From CAVQCJ01 sp963711005 (GTDB taxonomy: Bacteria; Actinomycetota; Actinomycetes; Prado026), in NCBI GenBank assembly GCA_963711005.1, contig CAVQCJ010000002.1, positions 124,001 to 188,000 on the forward strand: 64,000 nt of DNA, in the 5' to 3' direction. The notes under the pieces are model-generated. The model saw only the letters and a program-made list of their open reading frames with translations. It was not told the DNA's origin and searched no databases. How positions within the stretch are numbered: the first letter of the stretch is position 1; the number at the start of each line of letters is the position of its first letter. The translations under genes and the position numbers were made by a program. Below, one piece after another: positions 42,901 to 55,523 of this stretch.

Positions 42901-45900
42901 ACGTCCAGCCGGCGCCGGTCGCCGACACGAACGTCACGCCGACCGGCAGGGGGTCCGAGACGGTCAGGGCGGCGGCGTCGGACGGACCGTTGTTCACGAC
43001 CACCAGCGAGTAGGCCACGGCTCCGCCGGCGAGGACGGTCGCCGGCCCGGTCTTGGTGATCGCCAGGTCGGCGGACGCGGTCACCGCCGTCACCACGGTC
43101 GAGGTGTTGTTCGCAGGGTCCGGGTCACTGGTCGGGCTGGCCACGCTCGCCGTGTCCGACAGGCTGCCGGCCTGCGCAGGGGCCGTCACCGTCACCGTGA
43201 TCGTGGGCGCGAGCGCGCCGGCCGCCAGCGCCGGCCGCGTGCAGGTCACCGAGACGTTGCCGGCGTTGGTGCAGACCCAGCCGGTGCCCGTCGCGGACAC
43301 GAAGGTGACTCCGGCCGGCAGGGCGTCGGTCACCGTCAGGTTCGCGGCGTCGGACGGACCGTTGTTCACGACCACCAGCGAGTAGGCCACGGCTGCCGCC
43401 GGCGATCACCGTCGCCGGACCGGTCTTGGTGATCGACAGGTCGGCGGACGCCGTGACCGTGGTGGTCACCGACGCGGTGTTGTCGGTCAGGTCCGGGTCG
43501 GCGACCGTCGATGACACCGACGCCGTGTTGGACAGGGTCGCGGCCTGCCCCGGCGCGGTCATCGTCACGGTGATGGGTGCCGCCGAGGTGCCGGCGGCGA
43601 GAGACGCCAGCGTGCAGCTGACCGAGACGTTCCCGACGTTGGTGCAGGTCCAGCCGGTGCCGGTCGCCGACACGAAGGTGACGCCCGGCCGGCAGGGTGT
43701 CCGTGACCAGGACGTTGGGAGCGTCGGACGGACCGTTGTCCGTCACCGTCAGGACGTAGCCGATCGTCCCGGCGGCGACGACGGTCGCTGGGCCGGTCTT
43801 GGTGATCGCCAGGTCAGCCGACGCCGTCACCCCGGTGGTCACCGACGAGGTGTTGTTCGCCGGGACCGGGTCGGCCGTCGTCGAGGACACCGAAGCGGTG
43901 TTCGTCAGCGACCCGGCCTGCGCCGGGGCCGTCACGGTCACGGTGATCGTCGGCGCGGTCGCCCCCGCGGCAAGGGCCGGCCGGGTGCAGGTGACCGACA
44001 CGTTCCCCACGTTCGAGCACGCCCAGCCCGCCCCGGTCGCGGACACGAACGTCACCCCGGCCGGCAGCGTGTCCGCGACCGACAGGTTCGCCGCATCCGA
44101 GGGACCGTTGTTCACCACCACCAGCGAGTACGCCACCGACCCACCCGCCGTCACCGTCGGCGGCCCCAGCTTGGTCATCGCCAGGTCCGCCGACGCCGTC
44201 ACCGCCGTCACCGCCGTCGAGGTGTTGTTCGCCGGGACCGGGTCGGCGGTCGTACTGGCAACACTCGCCGTGTCGGACAGGCTGGCCGCCTGCGCCGGGG
44301 CCGTCACGGTCACCGTGATCGTCGGCGCCGTCACCCCCGCGGCGAGGGCCGGCCGGGTGCACGTCGCGGACACGTTCCCCACGTTCGAGCACACCCAGCC
44401 CGCCCCCGACGCCGACACGAACGTCACCCCGGCCGGCAGCGTGTCCGCGACCGACAGGTTCGCCGCATCCGAGGGACCGTTGTTCACCACCACCAGCGAG
44501 TACGCCACGCTGCCGCCCGCCACCACCGTCGCCGGACCGGTCTTGGTGATCGCCAGGTCAGCCGACGCCGTCACCGTGGTGCTCGCCACCGAGATGTTGT
44601 TCGCCGGGTTCGGGTCGGCGGTTGCGGACGACACCGTCGCCGTGTTCGACAGCGACCCGCTCTGGGCGGGCGCGGTGACCAGGACGGTGATCGTCGGTGC
44701 GGTCGCGCCGGTCGCCAGCAGCGGCATGGTGCACGTCACGGACACGTTCCCGACGTTGGTGCAGGTCCAGCCGGTCCCGGTCGCCGACACGAAGGTGACG
44801 CCGGCCGGGAGAGTGTCGGTCACTGAGACACCGGTTGCGTCGGACGGGCCGTTGTTGGTCGCCGTGAGCTGGTAGGAGACACCGCCGGCGGCCACCACCG
44901 TCGCCGGACCGGTCTTGGTGATCGCCAGATCCGCGGCGCCGGTGACCGAGGTGCTCGTGGACGAGCTGTTGTTCGACGGAACCGGGTCCGCCGTGGTCGA
45001 GGAGACGGACGCGGTGTTGGCCAGGGTCCCCGCCTGGGTCGGCGCAGTGACAGTCGCGGTGATCGTGGGCGCCGTCGCACCTGCGGCGAGGGCCGGCCGG
45101 GTGCACGTCACGGACACGTTCCCGACGTTCGAGCACGTCCAGCCCGCCCCGGTCGCCGACACGAACGTCACCCCGGCCGGCAGGGTGTCCGTCACCGACA
45201 GGTTCGCCGCGTCCGACGGGCCGTTGTTCACCACCACCAGCGAGTACGCCACCGACCCACCCGCCACCACCGTCGCGGGACCGGTCTTGGTGACCGCCAG
45301 GTCCGCCGACGCCGTCACCGTCGTGACCGCGACCGAGGTGTTGTTCGCCGCGTTCGGGTCGGCAGTGGTGGCCGCGACCGAGGCCGTGTTGGACAGGCTC
45401 GCCGCCTGAGCGGGGGCCGTCACGACGATCGTGATCGACGGAGCCGTCGCCCCGGTCGCCAGCGTCGGCAACGTGCAGGTCACCGACACGTTCCCCACGT
45501 TCGTGCAGGTCCAGCCCGCGCCGGTCGCCGACACGAACGTCACCCCGGCCGGCAGCGTGTCCGTCACCGACAGGTTCGCCGCGTCGGAGGGACCGTTGTC
45601 GGTGACCACCAGCTGGTAGGACACGGCACCGCCGGCCACCACCGTCGCCGGGCCGGTCTTGGTGATCGCCAGGTCAGCCGAAGCCGTCACCCCGGTCGTC
45701 ACCGACGAAGTGTTGTTCGCCGGCACCGGGTCCGCCGTCGTGCTGGCCACGCTCGCCGTGTTGGTCAAGGTGGTCGCCTGCGCCGGGGCGGTCACCACCA
45801 CCGTGATCGTCGGCGCCGTCACCCCCGCGGCAAGGGCCGGCCGGGTGCACGTCACCGACACGTTCCCCACGTTCGAGCACACCCACCCCGCCCCCGACGC

Positions 45901-48900
45901 CGACACGAACGTCACCCCGGCCGGCAGGGTGTCCGCGACGGACAGGTTCGCCGCGTCCGACGGACCGTTGTTCACCACCACCAGCGAGTACGCCACCGAC
46001 CCACCCGCCGTCACCGTCGGCGGCCCCAGCTTCGTCATCGCCAGATCAGCCGACGCCGTCACCGCCGTCACCACAGTCGAGGTGTTGTTCGCCGGCACCG
46101 GGTCCGCGGTCGTCGAGGCCACCGAAGCCGTGTTCGACAACGACCCCGCCTGGGCCGGCGCCGTAACCACGATCGTGATCGTCGGCGCCGTCGCACCCGC
46201 CGCCAGGGCCGCCCGGGTGCAGGTCACCGACACGTTCCCCACGTTCGAGCACGCCCACCCCGCCCCCGACGCCGACACGAACGTCACCCCGGCCGGCAGC
46301 GTGTCCGCGACCGACAGGTTCGCCGCGTCCGACGGACCGTTGTTCACCACCACCAGCGAGTAGCTGACCGAGCCGGCCGCGACCACGGTGGCCGGCCCGG
46401 TCTTGGTGATCGCCAGGTCCGCCGACGCCGTCACCGCCGTCACCGGGTCGAGGTGTTGTTCGCCGGGTTCGGGTCGGCGGTGGTGGCTGCGACCGAGGCT
46501 GTGTTGGACAGGCTGCCGGCCTGCGCCGGTGCCGTCACGATCACCGTGATCGTCGGCGCCGTCGCGCCGGCGGCCAGGGCCGGCCGGGTGCAGGTCACCG
46601 ACACGTTCCCGACGTTCGTGCACGTCCACCCCGCCCCGGTCGCCGACACGAACGTCACCCCGGCCGGCAGGGTGTCCGTCACCGACAGGTTCGCCGCGTC
46701 CGACGGGCCGTTGTTCACCACCACCAGCGAGTACGCCACCGACCCACCCGCCACCACCGTCGCGGGACCGGTCTTGGTGATCGCCAGATCCGCCGACGCC
46801 GTCACCGTCGTGACCGCGACCGAGGTGTTGTTCGCCGCGTTCGGGTCGGCAGTGGTGGCCGCGACCGAGGCCGTGTTGGACAGGCTCGCCGCCTGAGCGG
46901 GGGCCGTCACGACGATCGTGATCGACGGAGCCGTCGCCCCGGTCGCCAGCGTCGGCAACGTGCAGGTCACCGACACGTTCCCCACGTTGGTGCAGGTCCA
47001 GCCCGTGCCGGTCGCCGACACGAACGTCACCCCGGCCGGCAGCGTGTCCGTCACCGACAGGTTCGCCGCGTCGGAGGGACCGTTGTCGGTGACCACCAGC
47101 TGGTAGGACACGGCACCGCCGGCCACCACCGTCGCCGGGCCGGTCTTGGTGATCGCCAGGTCAGCCGAAGCCGTCACCCCGGTCGTCACCGACGAAGTGT
47201 TGTTCGCCGGCACCGGATCCGCCGTCGTGCTGGCCACGCTCGCCGTGTTGGTCAAGGTGGTCGCCTGCGCCGGGGCGGTCACCACCACCGTGATCGTCGG
47301 CGCCGTCGCCCCCGCGGCAAGGGCCGGCCGGGTGCACGTCGCGGACACGTTCCCCACGTTCGAGCACACCCACCCCGCCCCCGACGCCGACACGAACGTC
47401 ACCCCGGCCGGCAGGGTGTCCGCGACCGACAGGTTCGCCGCGTCCGACGGGACCGTTGTTCACCACCACCAGCGAGTACGCCACCGACCCACCCGCCGTC
47501 ACCGTCGGCGGCCCCAGCTTCGTCATCGCCAGATCAGCCGACGCCGTCACCGTCGTCACCACAGTCGAGGTGTTGTTCGCCGGCACCGGGTCCGCGGTCG
47601 TCGAGGCCACCGAAGCCGTGTTCGACAACGACCCCGCCTGGGTCGGCGCCGTAACCACGATCGTGATCGTGGGCGCCGTCGCACCCGCCGCCAGGGCCGC
47701 CCGGGTGCAGGTCGCCGACACGTTCCCCACGTTCGAGCACGCCCACCCCGCCCCCGACGCCGACACGAACGTCACCCCGGCCGGCAGCGTGTCCGCGACC
47801 GACAGGTTCGCCGCGTCCGACGGACCGTTGTTCACCACCACCAGCGAGTAGCTGACCGAGCCGGCCGCGACCACGGTGGCCGGCCCGGACTTGGTGATCG
47901 CCAGGTCCGCCGACGCCGTCACCGTCGTGATCGCGGTCGAGGTGTTGTTCGCGGCGTTCGGGTCCGCGGTGGCCGAGGTCACGGTCGCGGTGTTCGTCAA
48001 CGCCGCCGCCTGGGCCGGAGCGGTCACGGTCACGGTGATGGTCGGGGCCGTCGCCCCGGTCGCCAGCGTCGGCCGGGTGCAGGTCACCGACACGTTCCCG
48101 ACGTTCGTGCACGTCCACCCGGCGCCGGACGCCGACACGAACGTCACCCCGGCCGGCAGGGTGTCCGTCACCGACAGGTTCGCCGCGTCCGACGGGCCGT
48201 TGTTCACCACCACCAGCGAGTACGCCACCGACCCACCCGCCACCACCGTGGCCGGACCGGTCTTGGTGATCGCCAGGTCAGCCGACGGCGTGACCGTCGT
48301 CGTCGCCGTCGCGGTGTTGTTCGCCGCGTTCGGGTCGGCGGGTCGCCGACGACACGGTCGCCGTGTTGGTCAGAGTCGCCGCCTGGGCCGGGGCCGTCAC
48401 GACGACCGTGATCGTCGGAGCCGTCGCACCCGTCGCCAGCGTCGGCAACGTGCAGGTCGCCGACACGTTCCCCACGTTCGTGCAGGTCCAGCCCGCGCCG
48501 GACGCCGACACGAACGTCACCCCGGCCGGCAGCGTGTCCGTCACCGACAGGTCGCCGCGTCGGACGGCCCGTTGTCCGTGACGGTCAGCTGGTAGGACAC
48601 GCTGCCCGCCGCCACCACCGAGGCCGGACCGGTCTTGGTGATCGCCAGGTCGGCCGAAGCGGTCACCGCGGTGACCACGGCGGAGGTGTTGTTCGCGGCA
48701 TTGGGGTCCGCGGTGGCGGCCGAGACCGTCGCCGTGTTGGACAACGACCCGGCCTGGGCGGGCGCGGTCACGACCACGGTGATCGTCGGGGCGGTCGCGC
48801 CCGTCGCCAGCGCCGGACGCGTGCACGTGACCGACACGTTCCCGACGTTCGAGCACGCCCAACCGGCCCCGGTCGCCGACACGAACGTCACCCCGGCCGG

Positions 48901-51900
48901 CAAGCGTGTCGGTCACCGTCAGCGCGGCGGCATCCGACGGACCGTTGTTCACCACCACCAGCGAGTACGTCACCAAGGAGCCGGCGACCACGGTGGCCGG
49001 ACCGGTCTTGGTGATCGCCAGGTCGGCCGACGCGGTCACGGTCGTGACCGCGACCGCCGTGTTGTTCGCGGGGTTCGGGTCGGCGGTCGTGGACGAGACG
49101 GATGCGGTGTTGCTGAGCGAGGCAGCCTGGGCGGGAGCAGTCACCGTGATCGTGATCACCGGAGCCGTCGCGCCCGCCGCCAGCGTCGCACGGGTGCACG
49201 TCACCGAGACGTTCCCGACGTTGCGTGCACGCCCAGCCGCCGCCCGACGCCGGACACGAAGGTGACGCCCGCCGGGAGGGTGTCGGCGACCGAGACGTTG
49301 GCGGCGTCGGACGGGCCGTTGTCCGTCACCGTGAGCTGGTAGGCCACGCTGCCCGCCGCCACCACCGTGGCCGGACCGGTCTTGGTGATCGCCAGGTCGG
49401 CCGACCCGGTCACCGCTGTGGTGACGGACGAGGTGTTGTTCGCGGGGTTCGGGTCGGCGGTGGTGGAGGACACCGAGGCGGTGTTGGTCAGGCTCGCGAT
49501 CTGCGGGGGCGCGGTGACCACGAGGGTGATGGTCGGAGCAGTCGCTCCCGTCGCCAGCGCCGGCCGGGTGCAGCTCGCCGAGACGTTGCCGACGTTCGAG
49601 CAGGTCCAGCCCGTCCCGGTCGCGGACACGAAGGTCACACCGGCCGGCAGCGTGTCCGTGACGGTGAGGTTCGCGGCGTCCGACGGGCCGTTGTCCACCA
49701 CGACCAGCGAGTAGGTCACCGTGCCCGCGGCCGTCACGGTGGCCGGACCGGTCTTGGTCATCGACAGGTCGGCGGACCCGGTGACCGTGGTGCTCGCCGT
49801 CGCGGTGTCGTTGGCCGGGTTGGGGTCCGGGGTGGCCGAGGAGACCGTCGCGCTGTTGGTCAGCGTGCCCGCCTGGCCGGGCGCGGTCACCACCACGGTG
49901 ATCACCGGTGCGCTGGACCCGGTGGTGAGCGTCGGGCGGGTACAGGTCGCCGAGACGTTGCCCACGTTGCTGCACGTCCAGCCCGCGCCGCTGGCCGAGA
50001 CGAAGGTGACCCCCGCGGGCAGGGTGTCCGCGACCGACAGGCCGGACGCGTCCGACGGGCCGTTGTTCGTGACGGTCAGCTGGTAGGACACGCTGCCCGC
50101 CGCCACGACCGAGGCCGGACCGGTCTTGGTGATCGCCAGGTCGGCCACCGGGCCGACAGCCGTCGTGACGGAGCTGGTGTTGTTGGCGGCGTTCGGGTCG
50201 GCGGTCGCCGCGGACACGGTCGCGGTGTTGGTGAGGGTGGCCGCCTGGGTGGCGCGGTCACCACCAGGGTGATGGCCGGGGCCGTGGTCCCGGTCGCCAG
50301 CGCCGGCCGGGTGCAGGTGACCGAGACGTTGCCGACGTTGGTGCAGGTCCAGCCGCGTCCCGGTCGCCGAGACGAACGTCACCCCGGCCGGGAGCGTGTC
50401 CAGCACCGACAGGTTCGCGGCATCCGAGGGACCGATGTCGGTGACCGAGAGCTGGTAGGACACCGCTCCGGAGGCGAGGACGTTGGCCGGGCCGGTCTTG
50501 GTGATCGCCAGGTCGGCAGACGCGGTGACGGTGGTGCTCGTCGTCGAGGTGTTGTTCGCGGCGTTCGGGTCGGGGGTGGCCGACGTGACCGTCGACGTGT
50601 TGGTGAGCGTCGCCGCCTGCGCAGGGGCCGTCACGACGACGGTGATCGTCGGCGCGGTCGCGCCGGCCGCCAGCGCCGGCCGGGTGCAGGTCGCGGACAC
50701 GTTCCCGACGTTGGTGCAGGTCCAGCCGGCACCGGTCGCGGAGACGAAGGTGACTCCGGCCGGCAGGGTGTCGGTCACGGACAGGTTCGCCGCGTCCGAC
50801 GGACCGTTGTTCACCACCACCAGCGAGTAGCTGACCGAGCCGGCCGCGACCACGGTGGCAGGCCCGGACTTGGTGATCGACAGGTCGGCCGACGCGGTCA
50901 CGGCGGTGCTGGTCGAGGAGGCGTTGTTCGCCGGGTTCGGGTCGCTGGTCGTACTGGCGACGCTCGAGCTGTTGACCAGGGTGCCGGCCTGGGCCGGAGC
51001 CGTGACCACGACGGTGATGGTCGGCGCGGTGGCCCCGGCCGCCAGGGCAGGCCGGGTGCAGGTCACCGAGACGTTCCCGACGTTGGTGCACGTCCAGCCG
51101 GCGCCGGTCGCCGACACGAACGTCACGCCGACCGGCAGGGTGTCGGTCACCGACAGGTTCGCCGCGTCCGACGGACCGTTGTTCACCACCACCAGCGAGT
51201 ACGACACGTTGCTCCCGGCCACCACCGTCGCCGGACCGGTCTTGGTGATCGCCAGGTCGGCCGACGCCGTCACCGCCGTCACCACGGTCGAGGTGTTGTT
51301 GGCCGGCACCGGGTCCGCGGTCGTCGAGGCCACCGAAGCGGTGTTCGACAGCGACGCCCGCCTGGTTCGGCGCCGTCACCACGATCGTGATCGTCGGCGC
51401 CGTCGCCCCCGCCGCGAGGGCCGGCCGGGTGCAGGTCACCGACACGTTCCCCGACGTTCGTACAGGTCCAGCCGGCGCCGGTCGCCGACACGAAGGTGAC
51501 GCCCGCCGGCAGGGTGTCCGCGACCGACAGGTTCGCCGCGTCCGACGGACCGTTGTTCACCACGACGAGCGAGTACGAGACGTTGTTCCCGGCCACGACC
51601 GTGGCCGGGCCGGTCTTGGTGATCGCCAGGTCCGCCGAGGCGGTCACGCCGGTCACGGCCGTCGAGGTGTTGTTCGCCGGGATCGGGTCGGCCGTGGTCG
51701 AGGCCACCGACGCGGTGTTCGACAGCGACCCGGCCTGGTTCGGCGCCGTTGACGACGATCGTGATCGTCGGTGCGGTCGCCCCAGTCGCCAGAGCTGGCC
51801 GGGTGCAGGTGACCGACACGTTCCCGACGTTCGTGCAGGTCCAGCCGGTGCCGGTCGCCGACACGAAGGTGACGCCCGCCGGCAGGGTGTCCGCGACCGA

Positions 51901-54900
51901 CAAGTTCGCCGCATCCGACGGACCGTTGTTCACCACGACCAGCGAGTACGACACGTTGTTCCCGGCCACGACCGTGGCTGGGCCGGTCTTGGTGATCGCC
52001 AGGTCAGCCGACGCCGTCACCCCGGTGGTCACCGACGAGGTGTTGTTCGCCGGGACCGGGTCGGCCGTCGTCGAGGACACCGACGCGGTGTTCGTCAGCG
52101 ACCCGGCCTGCGCCGGGGCCGTCACGGTCACGGTGATCGTCGGCGCGGTCGCCCCCGCGGCAAGGGCCGGCCGGGTGCAGGTCACCGACACGTTCCCCAC
52201 GTTCGAGCACGTCCAGCCCGTCCCGGTCGCGGACACGAACGTCACCCCGGCCGGCAGCGTGTCCGCGACCGACAAGTTCGCCGCGTCCGAGGGACCGTTG
52301 TTCACCACCACCAGCGAGTACGCCACCGACCCACCCGCCGTCACCGTCGGCGGCCCCAGCTTGGTCATCGCCAGGTCCGCCGACGCCGTCACCGCCGTCA
52401 CCGCCGTCGAGGTGTTGTTCGCCGGGACCGGGTCGGCAGTGGTCGTACTGGCAACACTCGCCGTGTTGGACAGGCTGGCCGCCTGCGCCGGTGCCGTCAC
52501 GATCACCGTGATCGTCGGCGCCGTCGCGCCGGTCGCCAGCGCCGGCCGGGTGCACGTCACGGACACGTTGCCCACGTTCGAGCACATCCACCCCGCCCCG
52601 GACGCCGACACGAACGTCACCCCGGCCGGCAGCGTGTCCGCGACCGACAGGTTCGCCGCATCCGACGGACCGTTGTTCACCACCACCAGCGAGTACGCCA
52701 CGCTGCCGCCCGCCACCACCGTCGCCGGACCGGTCTTGGTGATCGCCAGGTCAGCCGACGCCGTCACCGTGGTGCTCGCCACCGAGGTGTTGTTGGCGGC
52801 GTTCGGGTCGGCGGTCGTGCTCGACACGCTGGACGTGTTCGACAGCACGGCAGCCTGGCCCGGAGCCGTCACGACGATCGTGATCGTGGGCGCGGTCGCG
52901 CCGGTCACCAGCGCCGGGCGGGTGCACGACACCGAGACGTTCCCGACGTTGGTGCAGGTCCAGCCCGCGCCGGTCGCCGAGACGAAGGTGATCCCGGCCG
53001 GGAGCGTGTCCGTCACCGTCAGCGAGGCGGCGTCGGACGGACCGTTGTTCACCACCACCAGCGAGTACGACACCGACCCACCGGCCACCACCGTCGCCGG
53101 ACCGGTCTTGGTGATCGCCAGGTCGGCCGACGGCGTGACCGTGGTGCTCAGCGACGAGCTGTTGTTCGCAGCGTTCGGGTCGGTCGTGGTCGCCGCAACC
53201 GACGCGACGTTCGACAGCGTCGCCCCCTGGGCCGGCGCGGTCACCGTCACCGTGATCGCGGGCGCGGACGTCCCGGTGGCGAGCGCGGGTCTCGTACAGG
53301 TGACCGACACGTTCCCCGTGTTGGTGCAGGTCCAGCCCGCCCCGGACGCCGAGACGAACGTCACCCCGGCCGGCAGCGTGTCCGTCACCGTCAGCGAGGC
53401 TGCGTCCGACGGCCCGGCGTTCGCGACCGCGAGCGAGTAGCTGACGCTGGCGCCGGCCGCCACCGTCGCCGGGCCGGTCTTGACGATGGACAGATCGGCC
53501 AGCGGGGTGACCGTCGTCGACGCCGTCGAGGTGTTGTTCGCGGGCGTCTGGTCCGGCGTGGTGGCCGTAACGGTCGCGGTGTCGGTCAATGTCGCGGCCT
53601 GGGCCGGTGCGGTCACGACGACGGTGATCGCCGGGGCGGTCGCGCCGTTGGCCAGCGCCGGACGCGTGCACGTCACCGACACGTTCCCGACGTTCGAGCA
53701 CGCCCAACCGGCCCCGGTCGCGGACACGAACGTCACCCCGGCCGGCAGCGTGTCCGTGACCGACAGGCCGGTCGCGGCGGACGGGCCTGCGTTCGCGACC
53801 GTCAACGTGTAGGTGACGGACCCCAGCGCGTTGACGGAGGCCGGGCCGGTCTTCGTGATCGACAGGTCGGCGCACTCGGCACCGCCGCTGACACCCGGGA
53901 TGGTGGCGGGAGCGGCGGTCGCCGTCTGGCCGGCGGCGCCCGCCGACGACCCGTACACCAGGTTCCCGGTGGTGGTGATGCCGTTGGCTCCGGCGGTCAC
54001 GGTCTGGGCGGTCGGCGCGCTGGAGGTGAAGATCCAGCCGCCGCCTCCACCGCCACCGGGACCGTGCGCGCTCGCCGCGCCCGCCTGCGTGGCCCAGGCG
54101 TCGCCGCCGCGGCCGCCGTTCGCGTTGAGGGTCGCGCCGGCGAGCGAGCCGCTCGGCGAGGTGAGGACGATGGTCCCGCCCGCTCCACCGCCACCGCCGC
54201 CGTCGTTCGCGGTGAGGTTGTACGCGGCTGCGCCGTTGGCCGTGATGGTGCCGGCGCCGCCCACCGACGCAGCCCGGATCAGCACCATGCCGCCGCCGGC
54301 CGCGCCGCTGGAGTTCGGGGCGGTGAAGTTGTTGCCGGTGCCCGCGCCGCCGCCGCCGCCGAGGACGACCCGCGCCGCCGTCGCCGGGATGGCCACGCCG
54401 CCGTACCCGCCGGTGGCCACCCCCGAGTTCCACGCGTTGCCGCCCTGGCCGCCGGTCCCGCCGTTGCCGCCGCCGCCGCCGCCGGTGTTCTGGTCGTTCG
54501 CGGTCGGGTTCCCGTCCGTGCCGCCGCCGCCTGCGTTGGCCGGCGCTCCCCTGGCCACGTCGCCGCCCGGATAGCCGTCGCCCGCCGTGGTCTGCGTCGG
54601 GGTGCCGGCGATGCCCTCGCCCTTGGTCCCGTCGGTGCCGATCGTCGCGCTGCGGACGACATCGGTGTTGGCGGTCCCGGCGGCGCCGGCGCGCTGGATG
54701 CCGATGCCGCCGCGGAACCCGAGAGCATCGACACTCACGGTGCCGTTGAGGGTGAGGGTTCCGATCGTGTCCAGTGCGAGGACGCCGCCGACGGAGCCGT
54801 TCCACGCCGAAGCGGTCAGCGTCGAGCTGGTGGTCGCTGTCGTGTACTGCGGGACGCGCACGACCTGGAAGGTCTTCTGCCCGGACGTGGCCGTGGCGGC

Positions 54901-55398
54901 GGCGGTGACGTAGCCGTTGATCAGGCCGGCACCCGCTCCGAGACCGGAGATGCCCACCGATCCGGCCACCACCGCTGACGTGGCCCGCACGTACTCGTAC
55001 AGGCCGGACGCGTTGAGCGCGGTGTAGCCGGACGCCGGAGCCGCGGCAACCCCGTCGCCGTACGCGTTCGTGTTCGTCGAGTTGATGTCGGCGGCCTGCA
55101 TCTCGATGACCAGCAGCAGGTCGCCGGCGGCGATCGGGGTCGCGGCCCCGGACGGGGCGCCGACGGAGATGCTGGTGGCCCCGGCAGCCACCGATCCCAC
55201 GCCCGGGTAGTAGGTGTTGACGACCCCGCTGAGGACGCCGCCGGCTCCGGAGCCGCCCGGCGTCGCACACGCACCTGCGGCGCTCGCCGGGACGGCCAGC
55301 AGAACGGTCGGACCGAGGGTCAGCGCGCACGCCAAAGACGCCGCCGACACTACGGCGACGCCCTTGTTCCTCCCCCGTCGACGTTCGGTCGACAGCAT
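39963..55398 (-). CDS. Giant secreted DUF11-repeat surface protein with LPHTG anchor; frame broken by 16 single-base indels as given
   Basis: If the indels are removed the gene is 15,426 nt and encodes 5,141 residues. Order: signal peptide (about 1-42, ending VPASAAGA), an N-terminal domain (45-230), a glycine-rich stretch (about 230-430), 37 tandem DUF11 repeats of 124 residues (about 510-5,100), then LPHTG 35 residues from the end, a hydrophobic helix and RRRLGR. This is a cell-wall-anchored protein. Each repeat has two cysteines (WTCTNVGNVSVTCTR), probably one disulfide per domain. I count 13 one-base insertions and 3 deletions between about 42643 and 51750; the last 2.7 kb and first 3.6 kb are clean. 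The ATG has GAGGAG upstream. Likely role: a long stalk-like adhesin or matrix protein. Real decay or assembly error cannot be separated here. Confidence 0.85.
40095..53871 (-). repeat. 37 tandem DUF11-coding repeats, 372 bp each
   Basis: Repeat starts (the ADL[AS]ITKTGP motif) run from 53871 (repeat 1) to 40466 (repeat 37). The distance, 13,405 bp, equals 36 x 372 plus 3 (one extra codon in repeat 4) plus a net 10 bp from the indels, so the count is internally checked. Five repeats carry the variant TKLGPPTVTAGG instead of TKTGPATVVAGG. Confidence 0.93.
44935..47910 (-). repeat. Recent four-repeat segmental duplication inside the giant gene
   Basis: Repeats 17-20 (46423-47910) and 21-24 (44935-46422) show the same variant order: AAGSVSYSL, TKLGPP, GGAVSYQL, GGSVAYSL. 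They match base for base over long stretches. Each block is four periods (1,488 bp). Repeats 4-5 and 26-27 form a second, more distant matching pair. Confidence 0.85.
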
Positions 55399-55523
55399 GG
55401 ACCAGCTTCTCCTCGCAGCCGGGCCGAGCCTAGGGGAACGGACGCGCCGGGATCACCCTCCGAAGGCCGTGTCTACTGACCGAACGCGTTGTCCACAGCC
55501 CTGCCGCGCACCCCGCGATCTTG
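55399..55523 (-). promoter_or_regulatory. Promoter and ribosome-binding site of the giant surface protein gene
   Basis: On the minus strand TAGGCT (55427-55432) is a plausible -10 box and GAGGAG (55409-55414) a ribosome-binding site 10 nt before the ATG. No -35 consensus or operator is evident in the rest of this gap. Confidence 0.45.

Noticed and set aside
40095..53871. CRISPR array or satellite repeat
   Set aside because: The period is 372 bp with no unique spacers, and every unit encodes a DUF11 domain in one strand.
39990..55000. Very long plus-strand open frames opposite the DUF11 repeats (up to 1,160 codons)
   Set aside because: They are antisense shadows of a GC-rich repetitive gene: their translations have no domain or signal peptide, and their periodicity simply mirrors the minus-strand repeats.
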